From contig OY969693.1 of the NCBI GenBank assembly GCA_963701995.1, positions 1,860,001 to 1,924,000 of the forward strand: a DNA stretch of 64,000 nucleotides. Direction: 5' to 3'. The DNA is from Methanoflorens sp963701995 (GTDB lineage: Archaea; Halobacteriota; Bog-38; Methanoflorentales; Methanoflorentaceae). The notes under the pieces were generated by a model. It searched no databases. It saw only the letters and a program-made list of their open reading frames with translations, and had not been told where the DNA came from. Shown here piece after piece: positions 33,623 to 41,791 of the stretch; within the stretch, counting starts at the first letter, position 1, and each line of letters starts with the position of its first letter. A program made the position numbers and the translations under genes.

Positions 33623-34516
33623 TCATTTGGCCGCTTCGTTTTCTCTCGGTTGCAGCCCTCGCAGGATTTCGCAGCTCTGACACAGGGCCTTGACCGCGGG
33701 TTCTCCGCACTGTACACAGTGCCCGAGCTGAAACGGCTCGCGTCGCGTTAATCCCAAGATCCTTTCAAGGCCCTTGACAAGCGCGTACTTGGTGCCTGCA
33801 TGCTTATGCTCTAGATTATTCAAAACGCTGCGCACCTCGGCTCGAAACACCCCAGCAGAGTAGCGGCACTCGTCAAGGCTGATGGGGATTCCTTTGAGAA
33901 CGGCGTAGAGCGCGACTTCTTTTTCCGGCACATATTTGAGCGGTTTGACGCGCCGGACCAGTCCTTCTTTAGCGGGATGGTCAAGCCGCAGCAGCCGGTC
34001 GATATCTCCGCGCAAATAGTTCATCAGGACTGTCTGCGCTTCGTCATCGAGATTGTGGCCCGTGGCGAGTGCCGAGGCGCTGACCGTTTTTGCCAGGCGA
34101 TTCAGCAGTGAGCGTCGGAGGATCCCGCAAACCGTACACGGTCGCTCGTCCAAGCGATCGACTCTGACGTCAAAGTACTCCTCAAACGAAGCTACCTGCC
34201 ATCGAACGCCGAGCTCCGCGACGAGCATTGCCGCTGATTCAAGAGCCTTGTCACGGTATCCGGCAATACCTTCATCGATAGTGATGGCCACAATTTCAAC
34301 GCCACGGCCTGATAAAAGGTCACTTAATACGGCTAAAGCCACGGCAGAGTCCTTTCCGCCGCTGAACGCAACGGCGAGAGTGCCTTCGATTCGTTCCTTT
34401 CTGACCTCTTTCTTGATCTTCTTTTCGACGTCGGCGAAGAAATGTGCCTTGCAAAGGTGGAGTCCTGAATATCTCTGAAATAGAACGGCAGGCGCGCTAC
34501 ATTTATCGCACTTCAT
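33623..34516 (-). CDS. ncsA: tRNA 2-thiolation enzyme, NcsA/TtuA family
   Basis: A 297-residue N-type ATP pyrophosphatase that thiolates tRNA uridine or related bases. An N-terminal zinc finger (CDKC with a later LCKAH) comes first. The PP-loop AVAFSGGKDSAVALAVL follows, then CTVCGILRR, which supplies catalytic or cluster cysteines, GHNLDDEAQTVLMN, and a C-terminal zinc finger (CVQCGE and CQSC). This layout is the TIGR00269/Ncs6 type. It converges on ftsZ2. Confidence 0.87.
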   Translation of the reverse strand: MKCDKCSAPAVLFQRYSGLHLCKAHFFADVEKKIKKEVRKERIEGTLAVAFSGGKDSAVALAVLSDLLSGRGVEIVAITIDEGIAGYRDKALESAAMLVAELGVRWQVASFEEYFDVRVDRLDERPCTVCGILRRSLLNRLAKTVSASALATGHNLDDEAQTVLMNYLRGDIDRLLRLDHPAKEGLVRRVKPLKYVPEKEVALYAVLKGIPISLDECRYSAGVFRAEVRSVLNNLEHKHAGTKYALVKGLERILGLTRREPFQLGHCVQCGEPAVKALCQSCEILRGLQPRENEAAK

Positions 34517-34597
34517 CTCGTGTATATCTCCGGATGAATACTAATAAACTGTTCTGCAGTGCGGGGAGTAACGGAGACTATCTAAGAGGCTGTGAAG

Positions 34598-35497
34598 ATG
34601 CTTCAAGATATCGCACGCGAATTTAAGAAGTTAGAGCGCTATGATTTCCGAGTGCTGCAAGCGGTCGAAACCGGCATGCGTTTTTTTGACTGGGTTCCCG
34701 TCGATGATCTGCCTAACTACGCTCGGTTGCCGCGAGACGAGGTGGATTACCGAATCACACGGCTTTCCAAATACAAGCTCGTTGAGCGGAAAACGGCCCA
34801 TTACGTCGGCTACAAGCTAACCTTCGGCGGTTATGACGCCCTTGCCATTAACACACTCGTTCGGCGCGCGGCCATAGAGTCCCTTGGATCGAAAGTGGGT
34901 GTTGGGAAAGAGTCCGATATATACGACGCCGAGCGCGAAGGCGGGGGAATCGTGATCGTAAAATTCCATCGTGAAGGCACGACGTTCCGGCACGTGAAAC
35001 GATCTAGGGGCTATTTCGGTAAGGCCGAACGATGCTCGTGGATGCTTGCTTCAAGGCTCGCAGCAGAAAGAGAGTATGAAGCCATTACCACTCTCTCTGG
35101 GAACGTCGCCGTTCCGACGCCGATTGCGCACAACCGACACGTTATCGTCATGGGACTAGTAGACGGTCGAGAGATGAGCAGCACTACGCTGGGAGACCCT
35201 GTCGCCATTCTTGACAAGATCATTGCGCAGATTAAGTTAACGTACGAGCTTGGCATCGTTCATGCCGACTTGAGCGAATACAACGTAGTTGTGTGTGCTG
35301 ACGGAGAAATCGCGCTGATCGACTGGCCGCAGTGGGTCTCAGTGGCGCATCCTAATGCTGATGAATTGCTCTATAGAGACGTGAGCACCGTCTTATCGTA
35401 TTTTGCTAGAAAATATCAAATAGCAAAACGAACAGAAGATGTTTTAGCATACGTAAAACAACGCGATCACGGTCCCGCAGAGCGTTTTGCAGGTTAG
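34598..35497 (+). CDS. rio2: RIO2 atypical protein kinase
   Basis: Kinase/ATPase needed for late small-subunit maturation. An N-terminal winged helix (about residues 1-90) precedes the RIO kinase domain: P-loop VGVGKESDIYDA, catalytic loop HADLSEYNVVV and metal-binding LIDWPQW. MLQDIAREF at 34598 is the family-type start; a GTG two codons earlier is also open. RIO1 is 3.3 kb downstream. Confidence 0.93.
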   Translation: MLQDIAREFKKLERYDFRVLQAVETGMRFFDWVPVDDLPNYARLPRDEVDYRITRLSKYKLVERKTAHYVGYKLTFGGYDALAINTLVRRAAIESLGSKVGVGKESDIYDAEREGGGIVIVKFHREGTTFRHVKRSRGYFGKAERCSWMLASRLAAEREYEAITTLSGNVAVPTPIAHNRHVIVMGLVDGREMSSTTLGDPVAILDKIIAQIKLTYELGIVHADLSEYNVVVCADGEIALIDWPQWVSVAHPNADELLYRDVSTVLSYFARKYQIAKRTEDVLAYVKQRDHGPAERFAG

Positions 35498-35508
35498 CGG
35501 AGACCTAT

Positions 35509-36834
35509 TTGGAAGCGTGCTGGAGGTGCGACACAATTTCGACCACAAAGGAAAACGGCGGAAATTTAGTTGCGCCAAAGAGGACGTACACTATCGTCGG
35601 TGTAGACCCCGGAACAACCACCGCTTTTGCCGTTTTGGATTTGAAAGGTCGAGTCCTTAGAACTGGAAGCTCAAGATCTTGGGGTTTTTCTGAGCTCGTC
35701 GGGCTGCTAATTGAATCGGGACACCCGCTTATCATCGCAACGGACAAGAATCCGGCTCCTGGAACTGTCGAACGAATAAAGCGAGCTTTTAGCGCGATTC
35801 TGCACACACCTGCTTCATCACTTTCGGTTGAACAGAAACAGCGTGATACGAAGCTCTTCGATTATTCAAACGAGCACGAGCGTGATGCGCTCGCCGCGGC
35901 AATCGACGCTGCCAGAAGCCTCAGAAATAAGCTTGAAAGTGTGCAGAAGAGAGCCCCTGCCGACGTTGAACTCGATGAACTTCAGATGCTCGTTTTGCGC
36001 GGACATACGGTTGATTCTGCGATCAATTTGCTCAAAAAGCCCCTAGCGCCGACTGAGAATCACGTACAGCGCCTAGTTTCAGCCCCGGAGAAGGATCTCT
36101 TGGGTCCCGACATTCTCTACCTCAAGGCAATCATCAAACGACAAGACGAGCAAATTAGTCGGCTTTTGAGCTATGTGGTTGATCTGAAGGAATCGTTGCA
36201 GTTAGACCAAGAAAAGGTGGTAAAGCTGCAAAACAAGATTAGTGTCATCCGGTCTCAAGACGCAAAAAACGTCAGAAGGGACCGGGAAGTTACGTTCAGG
36301 CAAAAGGAAATCAACCGTCTTTCAACTGAGCTTGTGCGCAGCAAAAGGGTCAACAAGGGCTTGCAGAAACGCATGCGCAAGCTGAAGCAAATCGGGCTAA
36401 CTGAACGCAACAAAGCGGTTAAGGCAGTCAAAATCGTCAAATCCTTCAACCGAGAAGCGATTCAGGCTGCGGATGACCAATTTGGGCTGAGCAAAGGCAT
36501 CGTTTTGTTCGAGGACGCAAGCGGTGGCGGCATCGCTGCTGCCGAATTGTTGGTCAACAAGCGAATACGCGCCGTCGTCGTTAAAAACGAAATGTCGCAC
36601 GTAGCTCGAAAAACGTTATTTGAAGCCGATATTCCTATTTTTTCGATGCGAGAGCTCGCATTGGATCTTTCTAGCAATTTGATGACGATCGACAAGAATG
36701 CATTGGAGCTTATGATCGAAAAGGGTCAAACAGAAATCGCCAACGCAAAACAACACGAACAGCTTCGCCGGCTTGAGTCGCTTGTTGAAGCGTACAAACA
36801 CGAGCGGATCATAGACACCCAGAAAAAAGATTGA
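35509..36834 (+). CDS. DUF460 protein (RNase H-like domain plus coiled coil)
   Basis: A 441-residue archaeal protein. An N-terminal RNase H/RuvC-like domain has VGVDPGTTTAFAVLDLKG (first catalytic Asp), IIATDKNPAPGTV and EHERDALAAAIDA. A long coiled coil spans about residues 200-310 and a C-terminal alpha/beta domain ends it. Predicted nuclease of the COG2433 type; the true substrate is unknown. It starts with TTG 11 bases after the rio2 stop and probably shares its transcript. Confidence 0.83.
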   Translation: MEACWRCDTISTTKENGGNLVAPKRTYTIVGVDPGTTTAFAVLDLKGRVLRTGSSRSWGFSELVGLLIESGHPLIIATDKNPAPGTVERIKRAFSAILHTPASSLSVEQKQRDTKLFDYSNEHERDALAAAIDAARSLRNKLESVQKRAPADVELDELQMLVLRGHTVDSAINLLKKPLAPTENHVQRLVSAPEKDLLGPDILYLKAIIKRQDEQISRLLSYVVDLKESLQLDQEKVVKLQNKISVIRSQDAKNVRRDREVTFRQKEINRLSTELVRSKRVNKGLQKRMRKLKQIGLTERNKAVKAVKIVKSFNREAIQAADDQFGLSKGIVLFEDASGGGIAAAELLVNKRIRAVVVKNEMSHVARKTLFEADIPIFSMRELALDLSSNLMTIDKNALELMIEKGQTEIANAKQHEQLRRLESLVEAYKHERIIDTQKKD

Positions 36835-36847
36835 TGCGGCCGGTAGG

Positions 36848-37468
36848 TCATAGGCTGCGTTTTCGCTCAGCGATCAAGTGTAGGAGACGTTCGCGCGAGC
36901 GCACACGGACCGTTTCGTAGATGCTGTCGCCTCGAGAGTCTATTGCTACCAAAAGTGGCCCGAAGTTGAGCACTTTAAGGTTCCACACCGCTTCCGTGAC
37001 GCCGAGGTCCGCGTAGTACACATCTAAGACCTCCACGATTTTTTCTTGCGCCAGTGTCCCGCAGCCACCCGTGAACGCGAGGTAGAAGCAACGGCCAGCA
37101 AACGAGCGGGCAACGTCTGGAGACATGCCTCCTTTGCCGATTATCGCCGTGACGCCCTGCTTCACAATGGCGGGCGTCTGCGCGTTCATTCGCGCACTGG
37201 TCGTTGGCCCTGCCGAAATGACGCGATACGTGTCCTCCTCTTTCACAATGAGCGGCCCGCTGTGGTAAATGCACGCGTCCTGCAAACTGAACGGGCGGTG
37301 CGGGTCTGCAAGCATTCTATCGTGTGCTTTATCCCGAGCTGTGTAGAGAACCCCGCTGATAAAGACGACGTCGCCAGCCCTAAATGGGGCCACGTCTGCT
37401 GGCGATATCGGGGCGTGCAGCACGTTTGACATAGCGTTTGATCGATCTAAGCTACGATCCCTCGTCAT
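36848..37468 (-). CDS. fumB: Class I fumarate hydratase, beta subunit
   Basis: C-terminal-type subunit of the two-subunit iron-sulfur fumarase interconverting fumarate and malate. The 206-residue protein has the SAGPTTSARMNAQTP segment and GKGGMSPDV, and FTGGCGTLAQ toward the end, as in FumA C-terminal domains. It overlaps the alpha subunit by four bases (ATGA). The related L(+)-tartrate dehydratase is an alternative, but fumarase is usual in archaea. Confidence 0.9.
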   Translation of the reverse strand: MTRDRSLDRSNAMSNVLHAPISPADVAPFRAGDVVFISGVLYTARDKAHDRMLADPHRPFSLQDACIYHSGPLIVKEEDTYRVISAGPTTSARMNAQTPAIVKQGVTAIIGKGGMSPDVARSFAGRCFYLAFTGGCGTLAQEKIVEVLDVYYADLGVTEAVWNLKVLNFGPLLVAIDSRGDSIYETVRVRSRERLLHLIAERKRSL

Positions 37469-38277
37469 AACTTGATGCTGAATCTAGCCTTTCGATCGGC
37501 CCAGCACTGGACTGCCACCGCTACAGGAAGCATGGCGGTGTGACAGGGGGCCTCTTCGACGAAAACGCGCAACGCAGTTGTGTCGCCGCCAAGGCCCATC
37601 GGTCCGATGCCTAGTTCGTTGATCTGTCCTAAGATCTCCGCTTCAAAGGGGCTCTCCTCTTCATCCAAAGATCTGACCAGCGTTTTTTTCGCCAGACGCG
37701 CGCAGCCGTCAAACGTGCTTCCGATGCCGAGCCCCACGATAATAGGCGGACACGGCTTGCCGCCACTTTTCCATATCGTGTCGAGCACGAACGGCGTAAC
37801 GTCTTGAAGCGGCTCCAGCATAGCTAAGGCGCTTACGTTTTCTGAACCCGCGCCTTTGACCAGTACGGCGACCGATAGCCTGTTCCCGTCGCTGACGTCA
37901 CAAATCATATCAAAGAGCGGTTCATCGCAGCTCGTTCTTGTGAGCGGGTCAACCGCGTGTTTCCTAAGAGGCACCGCGTCGGTCGCGCGCTGTACGGCAG
38001 TTGCAAGCGCCTCTTTAAGGCCGAAATCGATGTTTGCTTCTCGTCCGATCTCGACAAAAAAAATAGGAACGCCTGTGTCCTGGCACATCGGAAGACCCGC
38101 AGCACCCGCTAGCCTGACGTTTTCAAGAATCGCGTGTATCTGTTCTTTGGCCCGTTCGTCCGACTCAGCCTTTGCTGCGTTGGCGAGTGCCCGTGTAACA
38201 TCGTGCGGCAGATGTATCTCAGCTTCTCGCAGCGCCTGTGCCGCGTGACGGATGAACGCTTCTCTATTCGACGGCAT
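37465..38277 (-). CDS. fumA: Class I fumarate hydratase, alpha subunit
   Basis: The 270-residue catalytic subunit has the iron-sulfur ligands expected in LPMCQDTGVPIFFVEIG, a later RTSCDEPLF, and the SGGKPCPP cluster region. GLGIGSTFDGCARLAKK and the GIGPMGLGGDTTAL motif are hallmarks. It precedes fumB in an operon 3 bases after the pno1 stop. Fumarase may join the putative citrate branch at 10-15 kb. Confidence 0.92.
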   Translation of the reverse strand: MPSNREAFIRHAAQALREAEIHLPHDVTRALANAAKAESDERAKEQIHAILENVRLAGAAGLPMCQDTGVPIFFVEIGREANIDFGLKEALATAVQRATDAVPLRKHAVDPLTRTSCDEPLFDMICDVSDGNRLSVAVLVKGAGSENVSALAMLEPLQDVTPFVLDTIWKSGGKPCPPIIVGLGIGSTFDGCARLAKKTLVRSLDEEESPFEAEILGQINELGIGPMGLGGDTTALRVFVEEAPCHTAMLPVAVAVQCWADRKARFSIKL

Positions 38278-38280
38278 TAG

Positions 38281-38818
38281 TCATTCAAGATAATCCATTT
38301 GGGAACGCTTCAGTTCCTGCCGTTTTCTCTCAAGGAAACTGTAGACCGCAGCGTGTTTGGCTCCGTCTGCGAGCATTTCGATGGCTGTTCTGACGGTCTG
38401 AATCTGATCGATGTACCCAATCGTGCTCACAGTCTTTCCGTAAACAGACACGTTCGCGCCCGTGAGACTCTCAAGAGCCTCCCGCGTCTTGCCCTCTTTT
38501 CCAATTACGCGTCCCATAATCCGTTTGAGCTCCTTCGGCGTGTCGGCGACCTTTGAAATGTCTATGATGTCGATGGTTATCTGTTCATCGTCGAAAATTC
38601 GGAAGGCCTTTTCTGGGCTAAAACCGCGAGCGACCGCATTAATGACTTCTGTTGCCTTTAAAATGCCGAGAGAATCACTCTCGATAGTCACCGTCCCCTC
38701 GGCGCTATCGATGTCAAGTTTCACATTGCCTTTTTCCTCGATCTGGGCTTTCGTGCTGCCACCGACGCCAATGATGACCCCTATGCGGTCTCTAGGAACC
38801 CTCAGGGTACTCCCTCAT
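38281..38818 (-). CDS. pno1: KH-domain rRNA-processing protein Pno1/Dim2, apparent +1 frameshift near N-terminus
   Basis: Archaeal homologue of Pno1/Dim2 that helps small-subunit rRNA processing with RIO kinases. The open frame from GTG 38724 gives 147 residues with the KH core RIMGRVIGKEGKTREALESL. Upstream, in the same frame, LRVPRDRIGVIIGVGGSTKA, the conserved first KH GXGG loop, is readable but has no start. ATG at 38818 overlaps the rio1 stop (ATGA). From there MREY joins to LRVPRDRIG only if one C of the CCC run (38805-38807) is removed. The full protein would have about 179 residues, the normal length. Confidence 0.88.
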
Positions 38819-39672
38819 TTAGTGATCTCTCTCAAAACCGTGATCGCTGAAGCCTGCACTCCAGCTTCGTTGAAGAACTTCACCACGTTGCTGACGTCCC
38901 GCTGCAGAAACTCCTGCGCACGGGGGTGCTCTACAAGCACGGACTGCCCCATATCGATGAATACCGGATCGCCTTGGTCGTCGACAAGTATGTTGTATTC
39001 ACTGAGGTCGGCATGGACCAAGTGCGCATCTTGATAGAGTCTCTTCATGAATTCGACCGTCGCGTCGTAAACCTCTTTGACGTTTTCTAAGCTCTCTACT
39101 GCCTGCTTCAAAGGCGGGCAAGCGACGCCGTCTCGCCCTATAAACTGCATGACGAGGACATTCTCCCTATATTTGAGCGCCTCGGGGACGCGGACGCGTG
39201 CTTTACGCGCGCGCGTTAAGTTCCGGAATTCTTTTTTTGTCCACGCGAATACCACGTCTTTTTTGGTTCTTCGGACGTGCGCGAATCTGTAATCGCCCAG
39301 TATGTAGTCGTGCATAGCCTTAAAGTCGCTCGTTTTTATTCGATAGATCTTGATCGCGAGTTCTCGTCCGCCCGGCCCTATAGCATGGAAAACGTTAGCT
39401 TCTTTTCCGGTCGAAATAGGGCCACCAAGCGCTTGTATAAGCCCGCTGCTCGCGAGGCGATACAGAGCCTTTAGGGTTAGCTCGTCGAATACTTCGGCGC
39501 GGACCTTGAAATCGTCTGCTTCTTTGTCGCGTACCCGCAGCTCGTCAATGTCTCTCTCGATGCGTTTTATCTTATCGTCGATCAAATCAGTCACGTCGGT
39601 CATTGGCTGTTTGGTGGGCTGAGAAGGCCGCTGTTTCGCGGCAACTACAGGTACCCGTTCTTCTTGAGCCAC
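38815..39672 (-). CDS. rio1: RIO1 atypical protein kinase
   Basis: A 285-residue kinase acting in ribosome small-subunit maturation. ATP loop ISTGKEANVFHA, catalytic loop HADLSEYNILV and metal-binding VFIDMGQSVLV are intact. A charged N-terminal extension of about 50 residues precedes the kinase domain. Its start lies inside the end of aif1A (28-base overlap), and its stop overlaps the pno1 start, giving a tightly coupled aIF1A-RIO1-Pno1 operon found widely in archaea. Confidence 0.95.
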   Translation of the reverse strand: MAQEERVPVVAAKQRPSQPTKQPMTDVTDLIDDKIKRIERDIDELRVRDKEADDFKVRAEVFDELTLKALYRLASSGLIQALGGPISTGKEANVFHAIGPGGRELAIKIYRIKTSDFKAMHDYILGDYRFAHVRRTKKDVVFAWTKKEFRNLTRARKARVRVPEALKYRENVLVMQFIGRDGVACPPLKQAVESLENVKEVYDATVEFMKRLYQDAHLVHADLSEYNILVDDQGDPVFIDMGQSVLVEHPRAQEFLQRDVSNVVKFFNEAGVQASAITVLREITK

Positions 39673-39929
39673 TCAACTTGCGTTCCTCGGTATCGCCACA
39701 TGATGTCCGCTTTGTCGTCTTGAAAACTCCAGGGCACCATAACTAAGACGTCGCCGACACGCAACCAGACGCGCTTTTTCATCTTGCCGCGAATTCTCCC
39801 CTTGCGAGTTTTGCCGTCCATAGACTGGATTTTCACTCTGTTCGCGCCCAGCATGTTTTCTACAATCCCGAGGACCTCCCCCTCCTCCTTTCGCGGCAGT
39901 CTCACCTTAGTCTGTGGTTCTTGACTCAA
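39645..39929 (-). CDS. aif1A: Translation initiation factor 1A
   Basis: A 94-residue OB-fold factor that binds the ribosomal A site. Typical segments are EEGEVLGIVENMLGANRVKI, RIRGKMKKRVWLRVGD and YRGTQVEWLKKNGYL. Full length. First gene of the aIF1A-rio1-pno1 operon, 46 bases downstream of tyrS. Confidence 0.96.
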   Translation of the reverse strand: MSQEPQTKVRLPRKEEGEVLGIVENMLGANRVKIQSMDGKTRKGRIRGKMKKRVWLRVGDVLVMVPWSFQDDKADIMWRYRGTQVEWLKKNGYL

Positions 39930-39975
39930 AGAAACACCTCGTTCGCAATACGGCCCTTCTTTCCGTCGAAATAGT

Positions 39976-40938
39976 TTAGTCGCTGCGTAAGGCGCTGCGA
40001 ATAGGCCCTATGATTCGCTCGATATACGTCGCTGCACCGTTTTTGAGATCCAGCGGGTGAAGCTTGCCGGTGGCGTAGTCCCGCTCAAGCGTGGAGAAGT
40101 CCTCGTAACAAATCGGGCCGCCGTATTGTTGGGGTCGCTCGAGCTCGACTTGCTTGAACTGGGGAAAGACGTAGTACCGGTACAACTGAAGGAGGGGGTT
40201 ATCCTCCGCCGTTCGCGGCGGACAATAAGCGGATTGAATCTTCTTTTTGATGGACTCAGCTGAATCTTCGATGGCTACAAGGTTGTCCCTTGACGACGAC
40301 ATTTTATTCGCGTCAAGGCCGAGCAGGATTGGCGTGTGGACGCAGACAGGGGATTTAAATCCCATTGAATGGAGTTCTTCTCGCGCCAACATGTGAATCT
40401 TACGTTGATCGATACCGCCAACGGCGATGTCGATGTTTAAGTATCCTATGTCCGCTGTTTGCATAAGCGGATAGATCATTTGAGACACGACGGGGTCCTC
40501 CGCGTTTCTTGAAACCTCATCCATGCTTCGCCGAGCGCGGTTTAGCGTGGTATGCCTCGCTAGTTTCAAAATCAGCTTGGTGTATTCTGGTTCAAGCTGA
40601 TAATCGCTCCCGCGCACAAATCTCGTGCCTTCAGCAAGGCCTAAAGCGGAAAAACACTTCTGGTAGTGGTCCGCCCAGTCGCGGATTTGATCCATCGTGC
40701 CCTTTTCGTTCAGGTATGCGTGCAAGTCCGCGAGCAGCACGATGACGTCGACGCCGACTGACTGAAGATCCAGGAGCTTATACGCCGTTAGAAGATGTCC
40801 AAGATGGAGTTCTCCGCTAGGTTCGTAGCCGGCATAGGCGGTAATGTTTGTCTCATTGTCGAGAAGGGCAGCTAGCTCGTCTTCGGTTACGGCCTCTTCC
40901 ACGTTGCTCATGACTTTTTCGAACTTCACGTTGATCAC
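39976..40938 (-). CDS. tyrS: Tyrosyl-tRNA synthetase (archaeal type)
   Basis: Class I synthetase of 320 residues. GYEPSGELHLGHLLTAYKL holds the HIGH-type motif, and ANKMSSSRDNLVAIED the KMSKS motif. Archaeal length, without the bacterial S4 domain. tRNA-Tyr(GTA) with the cognate C1-G72 pair is at 31.9 kb. It may be first in the transcript that continues into aif1A. Confidence 0.95.
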   Translation of the reverse strand: MINVKFEKVMSNVEEAVTEDELAALLDNETNITAYAGYEPSGELHLGHLLTAYKLLDLQSVGVDVIVLLADLHAYLNEKGTMDQIRDWADHYQKCFSALGLAEGTRFVRGSDYQLEPEYTKLILKLARHTTLNRARRSMDEVSRNAEDPVVSQMIYPLMQTADIGYLNIDIAVGGIDQRKIHMLAREELHSMGFKSPVCVHTPILLGLDANKMSSSRDNLVAIEDSAESIKKKIQSAYCPPRTAEDNPLLQLYRYYVFPQFKQVELERPQQYGGPICYEDFSTLERDYATGKLHPLDLKNGAATYIERIIGPIRSALRSD

Positions 40939-41195
40939 GCTAGTCGAATTAGATGCGCGTTTACAGACGCTATGGACCTATGACGCTGGTCCTGCTTGTA
41001 CTACGCCTAATGGCTGACCTCGTATTTATTTAGCTCGGTGCCATTTGCTCTGTGCGTCCCGAAAGCAAATTGCCGCGCGTAATGAGCGACAGGTCGACTA
41101 GGTCAGTTAATGCGGGAAGCAACCTTTTTGGAAAAAAGTTTCCGCCGTGAGTTGAATTGGGCGAACCGCCGCTCGCAATCTCAGAACCTAGGAGG

Positions 41196-41270
41196 TGGGC
41201 CTGACCGGATTTGAACCGGTGACCGCCCGGTTATGAGCCGGGCGCTCTGACCTGGCTAAGCTACAGGCCC
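41196..41270 (-). tRNA. tRNA with CAT anticodon (elongator Met or Ile2)
   Basis: A 75-base cloverleaf: acceptor GGGCCTG/CAGGCCC, anticodon stem CCCGG/CCGGG, loop CTCATAA. The acceptor and D-arm closely resemble those of tRNA-Ile(GAT) in this window (shared TAGCTTAGCCAGGT), which suggests tRNA-Ile2, whose C34 is changed to agmatidine, rather than elongator methionine. Initiator type is excluded by the absence of three G-C pairs in the expected arrangement. No intron. Confidence 0.88.
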
Positions 41271-41275
41271 GCTGA

Positions 41276-41348
41276 CGCCGCCAACAGGGCTCGAACCTGT
41301 GACATCGTGGTTAACAGCCACGCACTCTACCAACTGAGTTATGGCGGC
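41276..41348 (-). tRNA. tRNA-Asn (GTT anticodon)
   Basis: A 73-base cloverleaf: acceptor GCCGCCA/TGGCGGC, discriminator G, anticodon stem CGTGG/CCACG, loop CTGTTAA, anticodon GTT. Five bases separate it from the next tRNA on the same strand. Confidence 0.94.
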
Positions 41349-41443
41349 TTGACACATCTCTCTAGTGTGTTTTTTTACTTAAGCTTTAAGGTCGTAGAAC
41401 AGTTCGCGCGACAAGTGATGCTCATTGTGGGCGTCTTTGGGCT

Positions 41444-41782
41444 TCAATCTCGTTTAACCCTGTAGTTGGCTTTCACTTCACTTAGCTTCTTTAGAAACTG
41501 GTCGAGAAGTTGCTCGTAGTTCTGAACAAACTCTGAAATCCTCGCGCTCGTAATTGCTCCATACGGTGATGGCTTGATCAAGCCCTCCTGCTCTAATATT
41601 CGGAGCGAGTAGCGGACTTTGTACTTGGAATGTCCAGTCACTTCTGACAATTTCGAGATCCCAATAGGCTCACCGACAACGACTGCGTTTAAAACCTCTA
41701 AGTGCCTTTCAAGCATTTCTATCTCGTTTTCCAGTCGATCCAACATTTCTACCACACGTTTAAATAAATTGATTCTAATCAT
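41444..41782 (-). CDS. Winged-helix regulator adjacent to aroA
   Basis: A 112-residue predicted DNA-binding protein with an N-terminal helix, a winged-helix core (IGISKLSEVTGHSKYKVRYS then LRILEQEGLIKPSPYG) and a C-terminal helical dimerisation segment. ATG at 41782 leaves only 9 bases to the divergent aroA start. ATG at 41746 (MLDRLENEIEML) would leave 45 bases and place the shared A/T element in non-coding DNA, so the later start is possible. It may regulate itself and aroA. Confidence 0.8.
   Translation of the reverse strand: MIRINLFKRVVEMLDRLENEIEMLERHLEVLNAVVVGEPIGISKLSEVTGHSKYKVRYSLRILEQEGLIKPSPYGAITSARISEFVQNYEQLLDQFLKKLSEVKANYRVKRD
41760..41767 (+). promoter_or_regulatory. TATA box for aroA
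   Basis: TTTAAATA is about 28 bases before the aroA ATG, predicting a leaderless aroA mRNA. The element is near-palindromic and could also serve the divergent regulator if that gene starts at 41746. Confidence 0.55.
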
Positions 41783-41791
41783 TCATATACT

